DNA of 64,000 nt from Enoplosus armatus (GCF_043641665.1 NC_092187.1:1619501-1683500), one strand, 5' to 3'. Counted from the stretch's first letter, positions 40,261 to 52,769 are shown. The notes: generated by a model from the letters alone, not told the origin. Numbers and translations: made by a program.

Positions 40261-40919
40261 TTGCTCTCTCGCAATGCCACTACCACCGCAGTGGCTTAGT
40301 CCAACCGTCACCCGCAAGTGAAGAGACATCTGGCTATCTATTAGAACTGGGCAAATGGTGTTGGAAAATGAAAGCTTAAATTTAAGTTTAAATCAAGGTT
40401 GAAACAGCCATGTTTCTCCTGAACATACTTCTTGGCTAAATCCAGGGCTACAGTCGAGACTACGCAAGTCAAGGCGGAGAAAAGTCCAAGTGTGAACAGT
40501 TTCGAGATAGAGGCGAGACCGAGTCTGCGATTTCACTTCGAAAACTAGTTCACAGTCCTTTGGGTTTAGAGAAGTTTGAAATGTGATAGCAACGGGAAAC
40601 ATTGCCTAAATGTTCCATTATTTTCTTAAATAATAAAAGAAAATGGGAATTGCCTGCACATGTAAATGACTGAACGGACCAGTGCATGCGATAGCCTACG
40701 AAAGGATTTCTCTGTGGGGTGCAGCAGAGCAACATATCCAGTCTGATACGGGAGCAACCAGTGGCGCTTCACAAGGCAAGAAAGGAAAAAAAAACTAAAC
40801 AAATGTACTCTGTTGAGACCAAAGTCTGAATGAAAACACCCATGAGACCAAGACAGTTTGGTTGGTCAAGCAGCAAAGCAGTGAACAACTTGAAATTTCG
40901 ACTTGATATTGGCGCCGGA

Positions 40920-41215
40920 TCAAAAGTCAAGGGATCACCCAACTGATTACGATTCATCCTTCGGGGGGGGGGCAGGAATGTGTGTACCACATTCAATAGT
41001 TGTTGTCGTCCAATAGTTGTTGAGAAATTGTACTCAAAACCAAAAATGTCGACTTTATGGTGGCACTGAAGAAAAACTCAGGGGATCACCATGGACAGTA
41101 CGCTTCATCCATTGGGGACCAACGACTGCACGTGATGTCATGGTAGTTCACCCACAGGCTGCTGACATATTTCAGTCCGGACCAAAGTTGATGGACTGAG
41201 TGACCGTCCAAAAAG
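40920..41215 (+). repeat. Dispersed teleost repeat, family A, copy 3
   Basis: Motifs are AAGGGATCACCCAACTGATT, GATTCATCCTTCGGGGG, CCAATAGTTGTTGAG, TATGGTGGCACTG, CAGGGGATCACC, CATTGGGGACCA and CATATTTCAGTCCGGACC, AAAGTTGATGGAC. The TTTCAGTCCGGACC block is identical to copy 2. Confidence 0.65.
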
Positions 41216-43575
41216 CAGCTAACGTGGCAAAAAGTCAAGTCAGATGTGACTAATTACAGCTTGTTTACAATCCCGCAGTCCGGATAAATCCATAGGACAG
41301 TGTTGTATCTTGATGCCACGACGCGAGTCAATCTAAATCTGACTTGCAACTTGACATTGCCAGTGGCCGGGGCTTACTTTACATAGAAAATAATGACGCC
41401 AACATGCACCACAGTGTGTGTTGCCCTTTATTATGTGAAACCAGTTAGAATGCCAGCCGTACCAGTAACTCTAGTCTGGATAAACTGGACAAAGGCACCT
41501 GCTGTTACATGGTGAAAAATATTACCTTAGACCCTAGATAATATATATAATATATATATTTTTAATGTTATTTCAGAGGATAAAGTTCAATACCCAGAAT
41601 TCTTTTAGGTTTTTTCAAAGCCCTCTGAATATCCTGAAGGACAAGGAGAAAGGGAAAGCGAGGCAGACAAAGAGAATGAGGAGATGGGGAAAGAATAACA
41701 CACAAAATAATAGCACACAATACCTAAGCTGTGGAGAAAGAGAGAGAGAAATAGAGATAGGCAAAAAAAAAAAAAAAAAAACAGAAAATAACAGACAGCC
41801 CCATTAGGCAGAGGTTATTGAGTAAATTCATCTCACTAGACAAAAGCTTCTCCTGTGGTTGTGTCACTTGCTGCTTCCGCCAAACTCAACACTTTCTCTC
41901 CAATTTCGGTCCATTTGCAACCCTCCGCGCCCGTTAAAAGCTAAATTGCTCTTCTGCATTGCCTTAAAATGGTTCCCCGTGCATCAGCACCCTATAAAGG
42001 GCAATTTCAATGACCAAGGAGATGCCTGAGCACCGCCGCTTTCAAGCAGGAAACCTCAAGGTGCCTGAAATGGATTTCGGCATGTTTTTGACCCCGTGGT
42101 TGACTTTGTTGTTGCGGAGGGAAGGTAAGCATTTACTATCAACCCTACACTGTCAGAATCGCACACTGAGACAAAGGCAGAAGGGAAGCAGCTTGAACCG
42201 AGCAGGTCCATTTTTCAGCTCGAGCAGGAAGTTCATCTGTCAGAGCAAAGCAAACGCAGGATTCAGGCACCTGTATACCTGTGCTTTCTTACCCCTCTCT
42301 TCCACAAAAAGACGAATGTCCGCTGGAGATGTTGGACTTGTTGAAGCTTGATTCCCCACGGGGAGACATTGACGGTTCTGTTGCTCAATCTGGTGCTAAA
42401 TCGATTAAACAAAGGCCAAAGCAATCAAAATGGCAAACTCTTGATGTGCTTACGGAAAGTGCGTAACGATGCAGAAAGACCTGCCGTGGTGTCCTTGAGT
42501 ATATGACGCTGAACCTGGAAGCTTCACTTCACATGATGAAGAGCCAAGAGACAAGGATGCATTGCATATGGTTCTCTGACACGCACACATGGACCCCACC
42601 CCCCCCCCCCCCCCCCTCCCTTCCTCACGGGGTTTGTGTTTGACTAAGCACTCAACGAAATGAGATGAGCCTCCGTGTGTGTGTGTGCCCGATGATCGGG
42701 GGGGGGGGGGCGTCGCTGTACTCGCTGACTCAGCATTTCTGTGCTGACTGTCATTCCTGTCATTTCACTGCAGCTTCCTCGCAGCGGGGCCGAGTGGGAG
42801 CTGCCAGGATCCCTCTCAAACTGTTTCAAACGGAAGATAGATGGCACTGTCTGTTTACCTTAGATTCTTCCCCCAGCTGGCAAATTGCTTCTGTTGGCAG
42901 CATGATGAATCACTAATAACTCAAATGCTGTTTTTGGTTTGTTATGGTCTGTTTCTTTTCCTTTTTTCTTTATTTTTTTTGGGGGGGTGGGGTTGAAATT
43001 GAGGGACATGAATATTGACTGGACTCCCGGTGAGCTTTGTTTGGTCCCACTGTGTGTGGAATGGCTGAACTCTGGATTGTTATATTTTTCTCAGCAGGAG
43101 AAACCAAACAGTCGAGTAAGGCCTGGCTTGGCATTGCGATGAAAGAGAAGTTCCACTTGTCACTTTTAAGGTACTAAAAACAGAATATACTTGTGCAGTT
43201 TGTTTGTTTTTTTTTTGAAAACTTCTCTCAAACAATAGTTCTCTCGACTAATGGTCACTTAAACTTTTCTCCAAGCGAACTGGAGCAGAACGCCCCACGT
43301 GCGACCGAACCATTCCACTGTGGTTGCAAAAAGTCCGATCATGGCAATGTCCTCGTTGAGTCACTGAAAGACTCAACAATATAGACTATATGGTCTAAGC
43401 CTAGTCTTCACGAAAGACAGGAAAGCCTGTTTTCATCAACTGAGTCACCAAAGTCACTCGGCGGATGTCTCCTTCCAACTCTTTTCCTTTCCATTTCTTG
43501 AAATTCCTAATCACTTCCAGAAAGGGAGACATTTGAATTGCGCAACCTCAATCTCGGTGCCTTTGTTTCTATCCA

Positions 43576-43605
43576 TCCTCCTCCTCCTCCTCCTCCTCCT
43601 CCTCT
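43576..43605 (+). repeat. (CTC)n trinucleotide repeat
   Basis: About nine CTC units in a pyrimidine-rich stretch. A complementary (GGA)n lies at 45,141-45,165. Confidence 0.9.
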
Positions 43606-46600
43606 CATCTGAGTCACAGTGTCAGGAATACCGTCACTCTCTCTTTGCCTCACTGCTTCCAGCTCCCTTTTCTTCCTCTTTCATTTTCTTTAAAACCTCG
43701 CCTCGGTTGTTTTCTCCAGGACTTTACTCTCTCTTGACGTTCTCTTCCTTACATCCTTCTCAGTAGAGGCCAGAATTAATATATCACTCGCTGGGTTTCC
43801 GAGTGTTTCAAGAGTTTGTGAGATTAGATTACACAGTGGGTGGAAATATTACCAAATGTACTTGTTCATCTTCAGACAGCGTGATCTATGGCTAACATTA
43901 GTGGACACCAAACGAAAAGGCACCTTGCCTAATAGTTTTTGAAAAAAAAAATTCTTCATTGTCTTGTGGCTATTTCCTTTTACTCTTTCTTTAAGAAATT
44001 GGTTTTAATTTACATTTGACTTTTTGTATCTCTACAGTACCTTGACCTAATCCCTGAAAGTTGGACAGAAATTTAACATCTGATGTTATATTCCCTTTTG
44101 ACCTTCTCACCCCTTCAACGTTCCAATTTCTTCAGCCTCCTTCATCCACCCAGACAGCAGAGCATACTGTACAGTACTACCTTCACCTACCCCTCGCCTT
44201 CAGAGACCTCAGTTATCCCTCCTCATCCCCTTCTCTCTCTCCACTGTGGTGCCCAAAACTCCAACAATCGTCCTTCTTCTTTTTACTCTCTGTCCTCCCG
44301 GTGTTAAGGTCAAGTAAGACACTTGCGTAGTACAAAATTCGATCCCATCCCTACCAACTGCTACAGATTCTCTCTATTTTTGCAAGAATTTCCGGCCCCG
44401 AATGAGGAGAGACAAAATCCTGACTGCTTCACGAGCACCACTGAGCAAGGGCTCCATGTGGAGGGAAGCCGAACTCAGCGTTCCACCTTTGGCTTCTCTT
44501 GTCTCTTCTGCGCCATTTGGCGCAAGGCAGCAGGCGTCGGCTTGGTTGTTTCAGACAAGCCTGTCCTGTGCAGTTTGTGTGGCATCACGATATGTGACTT
44601 CTGAGCATTGACTTCCAATCGTTGCAACAGTTTGCTCTCTCTGAGGCCGCAAAGGAGCGCACTTCACAACATCCGAGCTTCACCTCAGAATGCTTTCACG
44701 GGCTCGCCTGGGGGGAGAGTTCCAGATGAACAAGACGGTGCACACTTATCCCATCTCAGAAACCCATTACATGTAGTATTTGAAAATGTTTTGGGTTTTA
44801 TTTTTTTTGGCTTGTTTCATGGTAGAACCCTTCCTGGTGCTGTAAGGCCAAATGTGAGAGTTGTTAGCAGGAAAATAAGCTGGCATTGTTCTTCAAATAA
44901 AGCACAGAGGGTATGATGCTGCAGTATCACCTCATGTTTCCCTCTGTCTACCTTCCCCTTTACCGTCTTTTTGCATTCCCCTCCTGTTCCTCCCTCCCAC
45001 ACTTCCCTGTGGCCTGGGGAAAGTCTGACCGCCGCCACAGATAACAGAAGACAGATCTGCATCTGAGAGCCATGTACGGAAAAAACAAGACCGCAGCACT
45101 CACACAACTTTGACCTTGGCCAAGCACTAAATATATACAAGAGGAGGAGGAGGAGGAGGAGGAGGGTGAGGGGAGGATGTCCAAGTGTGCGTCTGTGCGC
45201 GTGAGAAACATGGGAGACGTGCTGATTGGACTGATGTTGCAGAAAACACAGGAAACACCGACAACAAGTTCAGTAATGCGGGTTGGTTCAGCTACACACA
45301 CACACACACACTCACTCTGGTTACTTTGCTGCCTCAACTGTTCAGACAGCACAGAACATAAGGCAGAAATTGGCCATTTGGGACAACAAACACAAGCTGC
45401 GTGGTCTGCAGCAGCAGAGGAAAATCAGTTGCTGAAATTCTTTTAATTGCTGACAAAACAACGGCAGAATCATCCTTGCTCACACTGTGGATAGGGAAGT
45501 AACTCCCGCGCCCACGCGCACGCCGTTCGTCTCGCTCGGAAATACCGAGCGTGGATGCTAACGACAATCAAAAAGGTCTTATTTTGAAACCTGGGAAGCG
45601 AGTGTTTGCAATCAGGCAGCACGCGAAAGTGGCTGCCACCTCCGTCTCGCAGTCACCTGTCACATCTGTGCAGCATCGGAGAGTCTCTTCCCCTTACAAG
45701 AGCAACTATTTCAATCTGCCTGCACTGTTTGATCTGCCTTGGCCTTTCACTGCGGAGGCTGCATCAAAAAGATGCCGGGAACTTAAAAGCTCCATCGCTT
45801 CATCTCCCTCACCACCTCTCTCTCTCTCTCTCTCTCGCTCTCATCCTCTTTTTCCTCAATCTCTTCCTCTGTCTGTTTTGTTCAGACAGAAATTGGGAGT
45901 TGTTAACACTTTGTCACTGGCTCATCCGCAAAAAGAAACAAAAAAAAAAAAAACAAGACAAATTGGCTTACCCGCTGTAGCATCGCCAATACTCGCGCTG
46001 GAGTCGGTACAACAAAAGAGAATAATGTCCTACAATATAAGTGATTGGCCAATGTTTGATACCGTCTGTTGAATACAGACTCCATGTCATGTGGAGAGGC
46101 CCCGTATTAATTAGGGTTCTAATTTTCTCAGCTTTGTCACCAGGATTATAGTTGCAAAACTAGGCCTTTTACTGTGCGCTCTCATATTCCAGTTGGGGAT
46201 ATCCCACCTGTCTCATCGTGCGTTCATAAAACAGGGCTACCTGGGTGTTCCTCTGATCCTAAAGGCTTCGGGTCGAGAATGTGAAATCTTCTCCGTCACT
46301 TCCGCTTTCCTTCCTTCCTGTCCTTACGCCATCCAATCTGGCCAATGGTCTCTCTGCCCGCGTTCCTTCAGCCAACTGGATGCTGCTCTTCAAATATCAT
46401 TGTGACCCGCCACTTCCACCATGATCGGCAGATTCACCTGAGAGGGTTTCCACCTACTGGCTTTGCTCCACCAGCATCTATACTCCAAGGGGACCCATCT
46501 CTTATCTCCCGGGTCCTGCTTCTTTTTTTTTTAAATGGCGTACTGATGCTATTCCAAGAAATATTGGTATCATTTAAGAATAATCTCTCCACATAGAAAT

Positions 46601-48120
46601 GACTGACAGGGGCACATATAGCCAGCAGAGCGAGAGCGAAAAGCCTATCAACACTTCATGCCTTTTTTTGGTTATAATCAAGTTTGCAACCAAGTGGGAA
46701 TGTTTCACTGATAAACCTCACTCGGCGCTCTAATATCACATCTGCCAAGAAATCTATGACTGTTTCATTTGATCTACACACTGGTCTGAGCTAACCAGAT
46801 CCAAAGGCAGTTAAAACAACTTGTGCTGTACGTGGGATTCAAACTGGTACTTTGCCATGAAATGTCAGCTTACTTGGCATGTCTAGTCATCAGCAGTTCA
46901 ATAGGCGAGAGCGCGGCTCTAACGCCGCCGGATCGGCGCTTCAGCTCCCGCTGGGGCCACCCATGGGGCACTTAAATGTAGACTCTTGGAAGAAGGCACT
47001 TGGAAATGAAAACCCTCTGCTGAATGCCATTTTCATTACATCCTATGGACGTGTTGTGATAACACTTGATAGCACTCGAGGTATGAAGCGGCTCGATGCA
47101 GACGGACCGCAGGGCTCTCAGCTCAGCCGGGGTCCGAGCCACTGAGGGCTCCCAGTGGGCCGGGTCGGCGTTTTCACCGAAACACAATGGTTTCCCTGCT
47201 GGGCGAGGTGGTGAGCCCACAGAATCCATTCTCACTTGTAATGTGGCTCATAAAACACAATGTCAAAGGAAAGCTCCAGAAGGAACAGACTCCAGACAAC
47301 GGTGAGGGAAGTCCTATTCCATGAGCACAGAGTGAGAAAACTACCCACAGGTGATGTGATACCACATCCATTATCACCACTGAGCACCACAAACACATCA
47401 GTTCCTATATAAATATTACACGAGTGTAGTAATATCCATTGGAGATTTCAAAAAAAAAAAAAAAAAAAACTGCAAGGAAGTATGATGTGGTTCATTTAAA
47501 TGTGCAATTAAACACCACACACGCTAGTATCAAACGGGAAGTGTCATCCTACAACTTCCTTTAAAAATGACTGAGCGCTGGTTCACGCACCCGCAGAATG
47601 TCTATAATGCATAGAAAGGTGGATACATAGAGAGCGGGAAGAAAGGATGATCTCCTCTCAGAACAAATTAATAATAAAAGACTCCAAGAATAAACTAGGT
47701 AATTAGGTTACAGGCAGCTCAAAGCACATGCAGCACCGCTGTCGTCGGGGGAGTCTGATTCTGACTCATTCCAGGCTCTGAAACCTCTGAAAAGCAGCCG
47801 CGCGTCTGCGGGTTGCAACAGGAACTGATATGCTCCGCAGCCGTTATGTCGCCGCGCACCGCGCACGCAGTCACTTTGGATTGTCACGCCTCTCGGGCCC
47901 CCAAAGCGTGAGGCGGTGTCCAGGGTTTCTGCTGCCTTATCAATGCGTCCCAGCACAGGCACATCATGACACACAAGCGCACTTAAGAGAGAGAGATGGG
48001 AGGACGGGAGGGCGGTGGGGTGGGGGGGGGTCTTTCTTCCCCCATGCATCTCTTTGCATCTCCTTCACAGCTCCCACATCATCTCTCTCTCTCTCGCACT
48101 CATCCTCACAAGTTCACCCT

Positions 48121-48121
<1 letters not shown>

Positions 48122-48165
<44 letters not shown>
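48122..48165 (+). repeat. (GA)n microsatellite
   Basis: About 22 GA units, directly after a CT-rich stretch and before an (AC)n at about 48,208-48,234. Confidence 0.95.
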
Positions 48166-48168
<3 letters not shown>

Positions 48169-48197
48169 GAAGAGATGGAGAAGGAGATGAGAGAAGA

Positions 48198-48232
<35 letters not shown>

Positions 48233-48404
48233 ACAACCTAAAAGAGATGTGTTTCTATGTGCTTGGCAGTCAAACTGGTGGCTCGGCGCCCGCAGTCTCT
48301 CTCAGAAGCACCAGCCCCTCTGCCTCACCTACGCATTTCAAGTCAAAAGATTCACAAGGTGACACGAAACTGTCAGAGCGTGTTGATGCGACTCCAAAAT
48401 TATT

Positions 48405-48430
48405 GTGATGATGATGATGATGATGATGAT
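48405..48430 (+). repeat. (GAT)n trinucleotide repeat
   Basis: Eight to nine GAT units. Confidence 0.95.
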
Positions 48431-48647
48431 GCTGTGCGTGTTTGCGTGTGTGTGGGTGGGTGGGTGAGGGGCACACACACACTCCCAGATTAAACACTAC
48501 ACACACACACACACATTCAAATATTTACATGTTGTGTCTAAACAAGCGCAAAACAGGCACACACGCAGCTGCGTGCACTTAAACTCGCACGCGTGCACAA
48601 CGCACGGGACTCCGCGCACGCCCGCTCGCGTGCACGCGCGCAGTCGC

Positions 48648-48648
<1 letters not shown>

Positions 48649-48675
<27 letters not shown>
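48649..48675 (+). repeat. Poly-A tract, about 27 A
   Basis: Long A run directly after a CpG-rich stretch (ACGCGCGCAGTCGC). Another poly-A of about 23 lies at 49,380-49,402. Confidence 0.9.
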
Positions 48676-48678
<3 letters not shown>

Positions 48679-49151
48679 TGTTTTCAAGTTCAATTGGCGT
48701 CTCGGGCATTCACATTCACACCGGGCTCGATCCGGTATTTCGGGGGGGAAAAAAGGATCACCACAGTAAACCAGCTACAAACCCGCAACTCCAGTGACAC
48801 CCCTACATGGGCCATTGCGACAACATTCCTATAATACTACCCCGATGTGAAATGTTCTGTGTGAGCATCAGAGCTGGAGGAGATGAAACACTCCCGTGAA
48901 GTTCATGCACTAACGGCCAATTCACACCGACACTCCGCGTCCGCAATCCACACAGCTCCCGGCCGGAGAAGTAAAGGCAGTCCGTCACCTTCCAACAACT
49001 TGACCGATGCCGCCAGGAAAGAAAGAAAAAAAAAAAAAAAAGGGAAGGCGGGGGGGGGGCTGCATTCAGTTATTTCGCAGACAGTTCACCCGCAACCTCG
49101 GCGTGCGGCTCCAAACAAGCCAGGAATCAACAGAAAGCCCGGTTTCCTCCC

Positions 49152-49243
49152 GCAGCAGCAGCAGCAGCAGCAGCACACAGGCTGGTCCATGTGTCGGGAG
49201 ACGGAGACGGAGACGGGAGAGAGAGAGAGAGAGAGAGAGAGAC
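49152..49243 (+). repeat. (GCA)n and (GA)n arrays
   Basis: (GCA)8 or so at 49,152-49,175 and (GA)n at about 49,217-49,242. Confidence 0.9.
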
Positions 49244-49418
49244 GTCGGCGGACGGTTTGAGGAGAGGAAAGTGGGAGGGAAGGCTCGGAGAAGGAGAGGA
49301 ATGTCACCAACATTTCGGATGTGGGGTGGAAAAAAAAGAAGCTCCAAGCCGAGTCGAGAGATGACCAACAACCACAGCAAAAAAAAAAAAAAAAAAAAAA
49401 AAGTTTGACTGTACTTAC

Positions 49419-49553
49419 TGATTAATCTGTCATCCGCGTTCGTCCTGCTCGGCATTGGTTTGGTTGTTTTATGTTTGTTTGTTTTTTTTAGGATGTCAGA
49501 GTTGCAGCAGAAGACATTTCCATTCCCGGCGCTTCTTGTCAGACGACAGCAGC

Positions 49554-49586
<33 letters not shown>

Positions 49587-49692
49587 GGCGGCAGCACCGG
49601 CTCCAAAGCTCAGCTCTGCGGGTCCATGCGCACAGGAGAGCAGCGCTCAGCATGAATGAGAGGAGAGCTGCGGGTTAGACTCCGGCATCCCC
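49419..49692 (-). other. Candidate untranslated leader exon of plxna1
   Basis: On the minus strand a long (TC)n tract leads into CTACCAG, a textbook-looking acceptor, at 49,693. 274 nt later a GTAAGTAC donor begins at 49,418. Between them the sequence is CpG-rich with (GCC)n/(GCT)n runs. A 13-codon upstream ORF starts at 49,688. A second ATG at 49,653 opens a frame of 78 codons that reaches the donor; if spliced to the 16,172 acceptor it would stop 14 codons into the next exon, before the plexin ATG. The segment could instead hold the transcription start itself, and the (GA)n microsatellite can mimic an acceptor. Strand and position fit a plxna1 5'UTR exon about 33 kb upstream. Confidence 0.4.
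49547..49593 (+). repeat. (CAG)n/(CGG)n mixed trinucleotide repeat
   Basis: CAG units run into CGG units with CAG interruptions, inside the candidate minus-strand leader exon, where it reads as GCC/GCT. Confidence 0.9.
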
Positions 49693-49695
49693 CTG

Positions 49696-49696
<1 letters not shown>

Positions 49697-49729
<33 letters not shown>
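49697..49729 (+). repeat. (GA)n microsatellite forming a candidate polypyrimidine tract
   Basis: About 16 GA units. On the minus strand this is (TC)n placed directly before the CTACCAG acceptor candidate. Confidence 0.95.
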
Positions 49730-49731
<2 letters not shown>

Positions 49732-49989
49732 AGTGACATGAGTACGCCCCCTGGCTGCGCAAGTGCGTTACAGCGCATCGCCAGACGCACCGCTCCATGG
49801 CGCGCGTAGGTGGCAGCATCGGACCCGGCACAGTCCCCGGCTTTTCGTCGGCTCCTTGTAATCTGGCTGAGGCTCCTAAATGACACGATAAAGGTCGCTC
49901 TACTGGAATCAGCTTCTTCGATGTATTCCCGATCTTGCAATGCATGCAGAGTGGCACTGCTCTGTTTCCATGTCTCCCTGCTGCTCACA

Positions 49990-50023
<34 letters not shown>

Positions 50024-50029
50024 TACTCA

Positions 50030-50254
50030 TGTTGTAGGGACAAAATGCATGTCCCCATAACGTAAATCATTCAATTTTAGGGTGAAGACTTGGTTTAAGG
50101 TTAAGCTTAAGGGTTAGGGTTAGGGTTAAGGTTAGGCTTAGGGTTGGGCAAGTAGTGGTTATGGTTAGGGTTAGGATTAAGTCTCCAGGAAATGTAATGT
50201 CCTCTGAAGTGATGCAAACGCGACTGCGTGTGTGTGTGTGTGTGTGTGTGTGTG
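50030..50254 (+). repeat. GT-flanked TTAGGG-rich interspersed repeat
   Basis: A (GT)n array at 49,990-50,020 leads into GGGACAAAATGCATGTCCCC, then degenerate GGGTTAGGGTTAGGGTTAAG words (50,107-50,180), then CTCCAGGAAATGTAATGTCC, and ends in a second (GT)n array at 50,228-50,254. This layout is a known kind of intronic fish repeat; the TTAGGG words are interstitial and not a telomere. Confidence 0.6.
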
Positions 50255-50385
50255 CATGTTCTTTTATGCCTCTCTAATCTTTTGTCGTGTTCCTTTCATG
50301 TGCGTGCATATACATGAAAATGTGCATGTGTGCGCATGTCTGCACATCAATGAGCTCGTGGGCATTTGTGTGTAACTTATATAGT

Positions 50386-50387
<2 letters not shown>

Positions 50388-50419
<32 letters not shown>
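50388..50419 (+). repeat. (GT)n microsatellite
   Basis: About 16 GT units. Another (GT)n lies at 51,507-51,532. Confidence 0.95.
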
Positions 50420-50420
<1 letters not shown>

Positions 50421-52695
50421 TATTCATTCAATAACGTGCACAGCTGAAGGTCAGCTCCCTTGAAACTTGACAAAGCATCTCTATCGGCAGCGTTGGCCTT
50501 GTCGGGCTATTCGCCAAAGACCAGAGGTTGCCGGAGCCAATTCAGAGCGCATTTTCACTCCAAAACCTCAACTTTCTCTTTTCAGATAAAGTAGCTGCTT
50601 GAATACTTTTCAAATTTGGAAAGAAAAACTCGCTATTTTTCGAAGTGGATTCTAAACGGACGCTGACTTTAATCATTCCTCTGCCCCCATTTGTCAATTG
50701 CATGTAACACAGCAACGTTTTTTTTTAATGTTAGCAACTGATCTGACCTCATCCATGGCTGAATTCCATTCAGCTGCTTGTCCAGTGTCATGGTCCTGGC
50801 ATTGTGCATGTTGGCTCACTGTCACGGCCACCGTGATAAGTCCAAGTGTCTGTCGTGAAGAAGGCCTGATGTCGATGTTAGATGTCCATGATGACCATCC
50901 CTAATTGCATTATCAAGGACATCTCGTCCCTTGCCGGCAACTTCTGCTCTAAAAAGGAGGCAAATTGTTCAAATTCAGGGATTACAAAGCATGCGCACGT
51001 GGCTTGAGGATAGAAAAAAAAAACAACGCGTGAACTCATGGTAAGGTTTGGAAAGTGGTTGTCAGCGATGTCGAATATTATATAGCGGTTGAGTTAAAGC
51101 ACACAACACAGCCTCCGGCCGCATTTGCCAGTGTTATCCTTACTTTTATTGTACTGTGGTGGTACATTACTTCCACTGTAACCCCTTTAAATACAACGAG
51201 GGACTTGGGGAGGGGAGAGAAAGGCGGATTTGCATCATGAAGGAGGATGCATTGTTAGCGTGTGTTCCAAGCTCCGTCATCTCCGTTCGTCTGCAACTGT
51301 TGTGCAGTTTTTCTTCCTCCTGCTGTGACCTTTGCTTTCCCCTTGTGCATATTAAATGTTGATGTTCCTGCCTATATTAGTGATGACTAGGGAGTTTTCA
51401 TATAGGGCGACGGGGTGTCAGGTTCCTCCTCCCCACACTGAGGCAGGGGATGTGGTTACGCAGACGATACTTTGCCGCTCAGATTACTGTATGTGTGCGC
51501 GCTTATGTGTGTGTGTGTGTGTGTGTGTGTGTGAACATCCTTTCCGCTAACTCCCATGGTCTTGCGTGGCTCAATGTGGCACTGCCGGTCTCAAGAGTTC
51601 ATTTCTCATCCTAAAAACACCAGTCACACGCCTCTGCTCGTACTCACAATCAGTTTGCTGCGTTGTTTGTGTCCGCCTAACGCATGTAAGTCCAATATTC
51701 ACTCTTGAGGAAAATATATACGTCTCTTCAGCTGTTGCCCGAAAACAGCTGCCTCCTGTGTATATAGGAGCAGGACCGACGAGAGTGTTGGGACTTTTAC
51801 ATAGGAGTTTTTAAATCTGGCGTCTGTGGCAACATTCCTGCGCTGGTGCGACAGTAGTGATGCCGTTTTGCGTCAACCAGCTGAACGGGGGAGCAACCGC
51901 AGCGACGGAGTCGGCCGTCGCCATGGCCACAGCAGAGCCGTGTAGAGACAGAGGCGCCGCAAGGAAGTTCAAAATGCTTAATCATCATGTGATTCACGTA
52001 AAACAGGTAGTTCCAGGAAGTTCTTGGCGGGCAATTACAGTGCGTGAATATAATACATCCTCTGGGATACGGAAAAGCCCGTCAACGCCAGAAGGGGGAG
52101 ACAAAAGTGTCCGCACTCCACACAGCTTTAAAGTCAACAGAACGATCTGAAAGATGCTAAAATGCTCCGCAGAGCCCAAACCGGGCTCCCCTACTGGAAG
52201 TCGGATTAGCCAATCAGCTTGTTTGATGCGCAGGGCTGGCAAGTGTGCACGTTGGCTCCTCCGTGACGAACCGTGACACCATTCTCCGGGTGGATCCGCA
52301 GGGAAATTAACATTAATAGAGAACTTCAATTCCGGCCTAATGCAGACGACACCAGAACTATTTGTCTCGTATTTATTCCCAACAAACCAGAAACATTAGA
52401 CACCATCAAAGGATTCTTCCAGGAAGAGGCAAAGAGCAGACGTTCAGCGCTCAGAACTGCAAATGGAAAAGCTTTCAGTAGCTGAATTATTACATCAACT
52501 GACAATAATCTTTTTTTTTTTTTTTTTAAAAAGTAGCAAAACAGACATTTCTATAAAAATGTTGTGGCTTTTGACTTTTTAAGTGCAAATTTTGAAGCCA
52601 GCAGAAGGGCTCGGCTTCAGACACGGGTCTTGGTGTGCGTGGCTTGTCAGCATGTAGCTGAGCATGGTGTGAATGAAAATGCGTTTGATCAGCTC

Positions 52696-52700
<5 letters not shown>

Positions 52701-52760
<60 letters not shown>

Positions 52761-52769
52761 TCTCTCTCC
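52701..52769 (+). repeat. (CT)n microsatellite
   Basis: About 34 CT units with one G interruption, the longest CT array in the window. Confidence 0.95.

Larger units (their letters stand above)
16173..49418 (-). other. Putative long leader intron of plxna1
   Basis: This 33-kb stretch separates the predicted acceptor at 16,173 from the predicted donor at 49,418. All open frames in it are short, or run through simple repeats, and none matches a known domain. It carries dispersed repeats (16.8, 17.7, 20.5, 25.6, 30.1-31.2 and 40.9 kb) and many microsatellites. Blocks at 36,560-36,830 and 46,880-47,240 are free of simple repeats and look like possible conserved noncoding DNA. Long first introns are usual in class A plexins. 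Confidence 0.45.
47700..49850. promoter_or_regulatory. CpG- and GA-rich candidate promoter/leader region
   Basis: This stretch has more CpG than most of the window (for example 47,800-47,900, 48,570-48,650, 49,540-49,660 and 49,790-49,850). It also carries several (GA)n/(CT)n arrays, (GCA)n, (GCC)n, (GAT)n and long poly-A. It lies upstream of the plexin exon on the right side for a minus-strand gene and contains the candidate leader exon. No TATA box or initiator was pinned down. Confidence 0.3.

Noticed and set aside
45551..46072. 173-codon plus-strand open frame
   Set aside because: No recognisable domain, no splice-site context, and a CT-rich run and Lys run inside.
47450..47469. Poly-A as the tail of a processed pseudogene
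   Set aside because: No coding similarity upstream and no matching target duplication seen. The same holds for poly-A at 49,380-49,402 and poly-T at 35,131-35,146 and 35,507-35,527.
49066..49653. 195-codon minus-strand open frame with Arg/Cys runs and a Phe run
   Set aside because: It reads through (GCC)n, poly-T and (TC)n repeats. Part of it may be an upstream ORF of the leader exon, but the full frame crosses the predicted donor and is not a credible protein.
50107..50180. TTAGGG-like repeats as a telomere end
   Set aside because: Few degenerate units in the middle of a contig and inside a dispersed repeat; a second short instance at 59,979-59,996 is only two to three units.
51840..52330. 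CpG-containing block as a second promoter or exon
   Set aside because: It has a GATTGGCTAATC CCAAT-type word and many CpGs, but no clear splice pair or conserved protein, and its wording also looks like dispersed repeat DNA.
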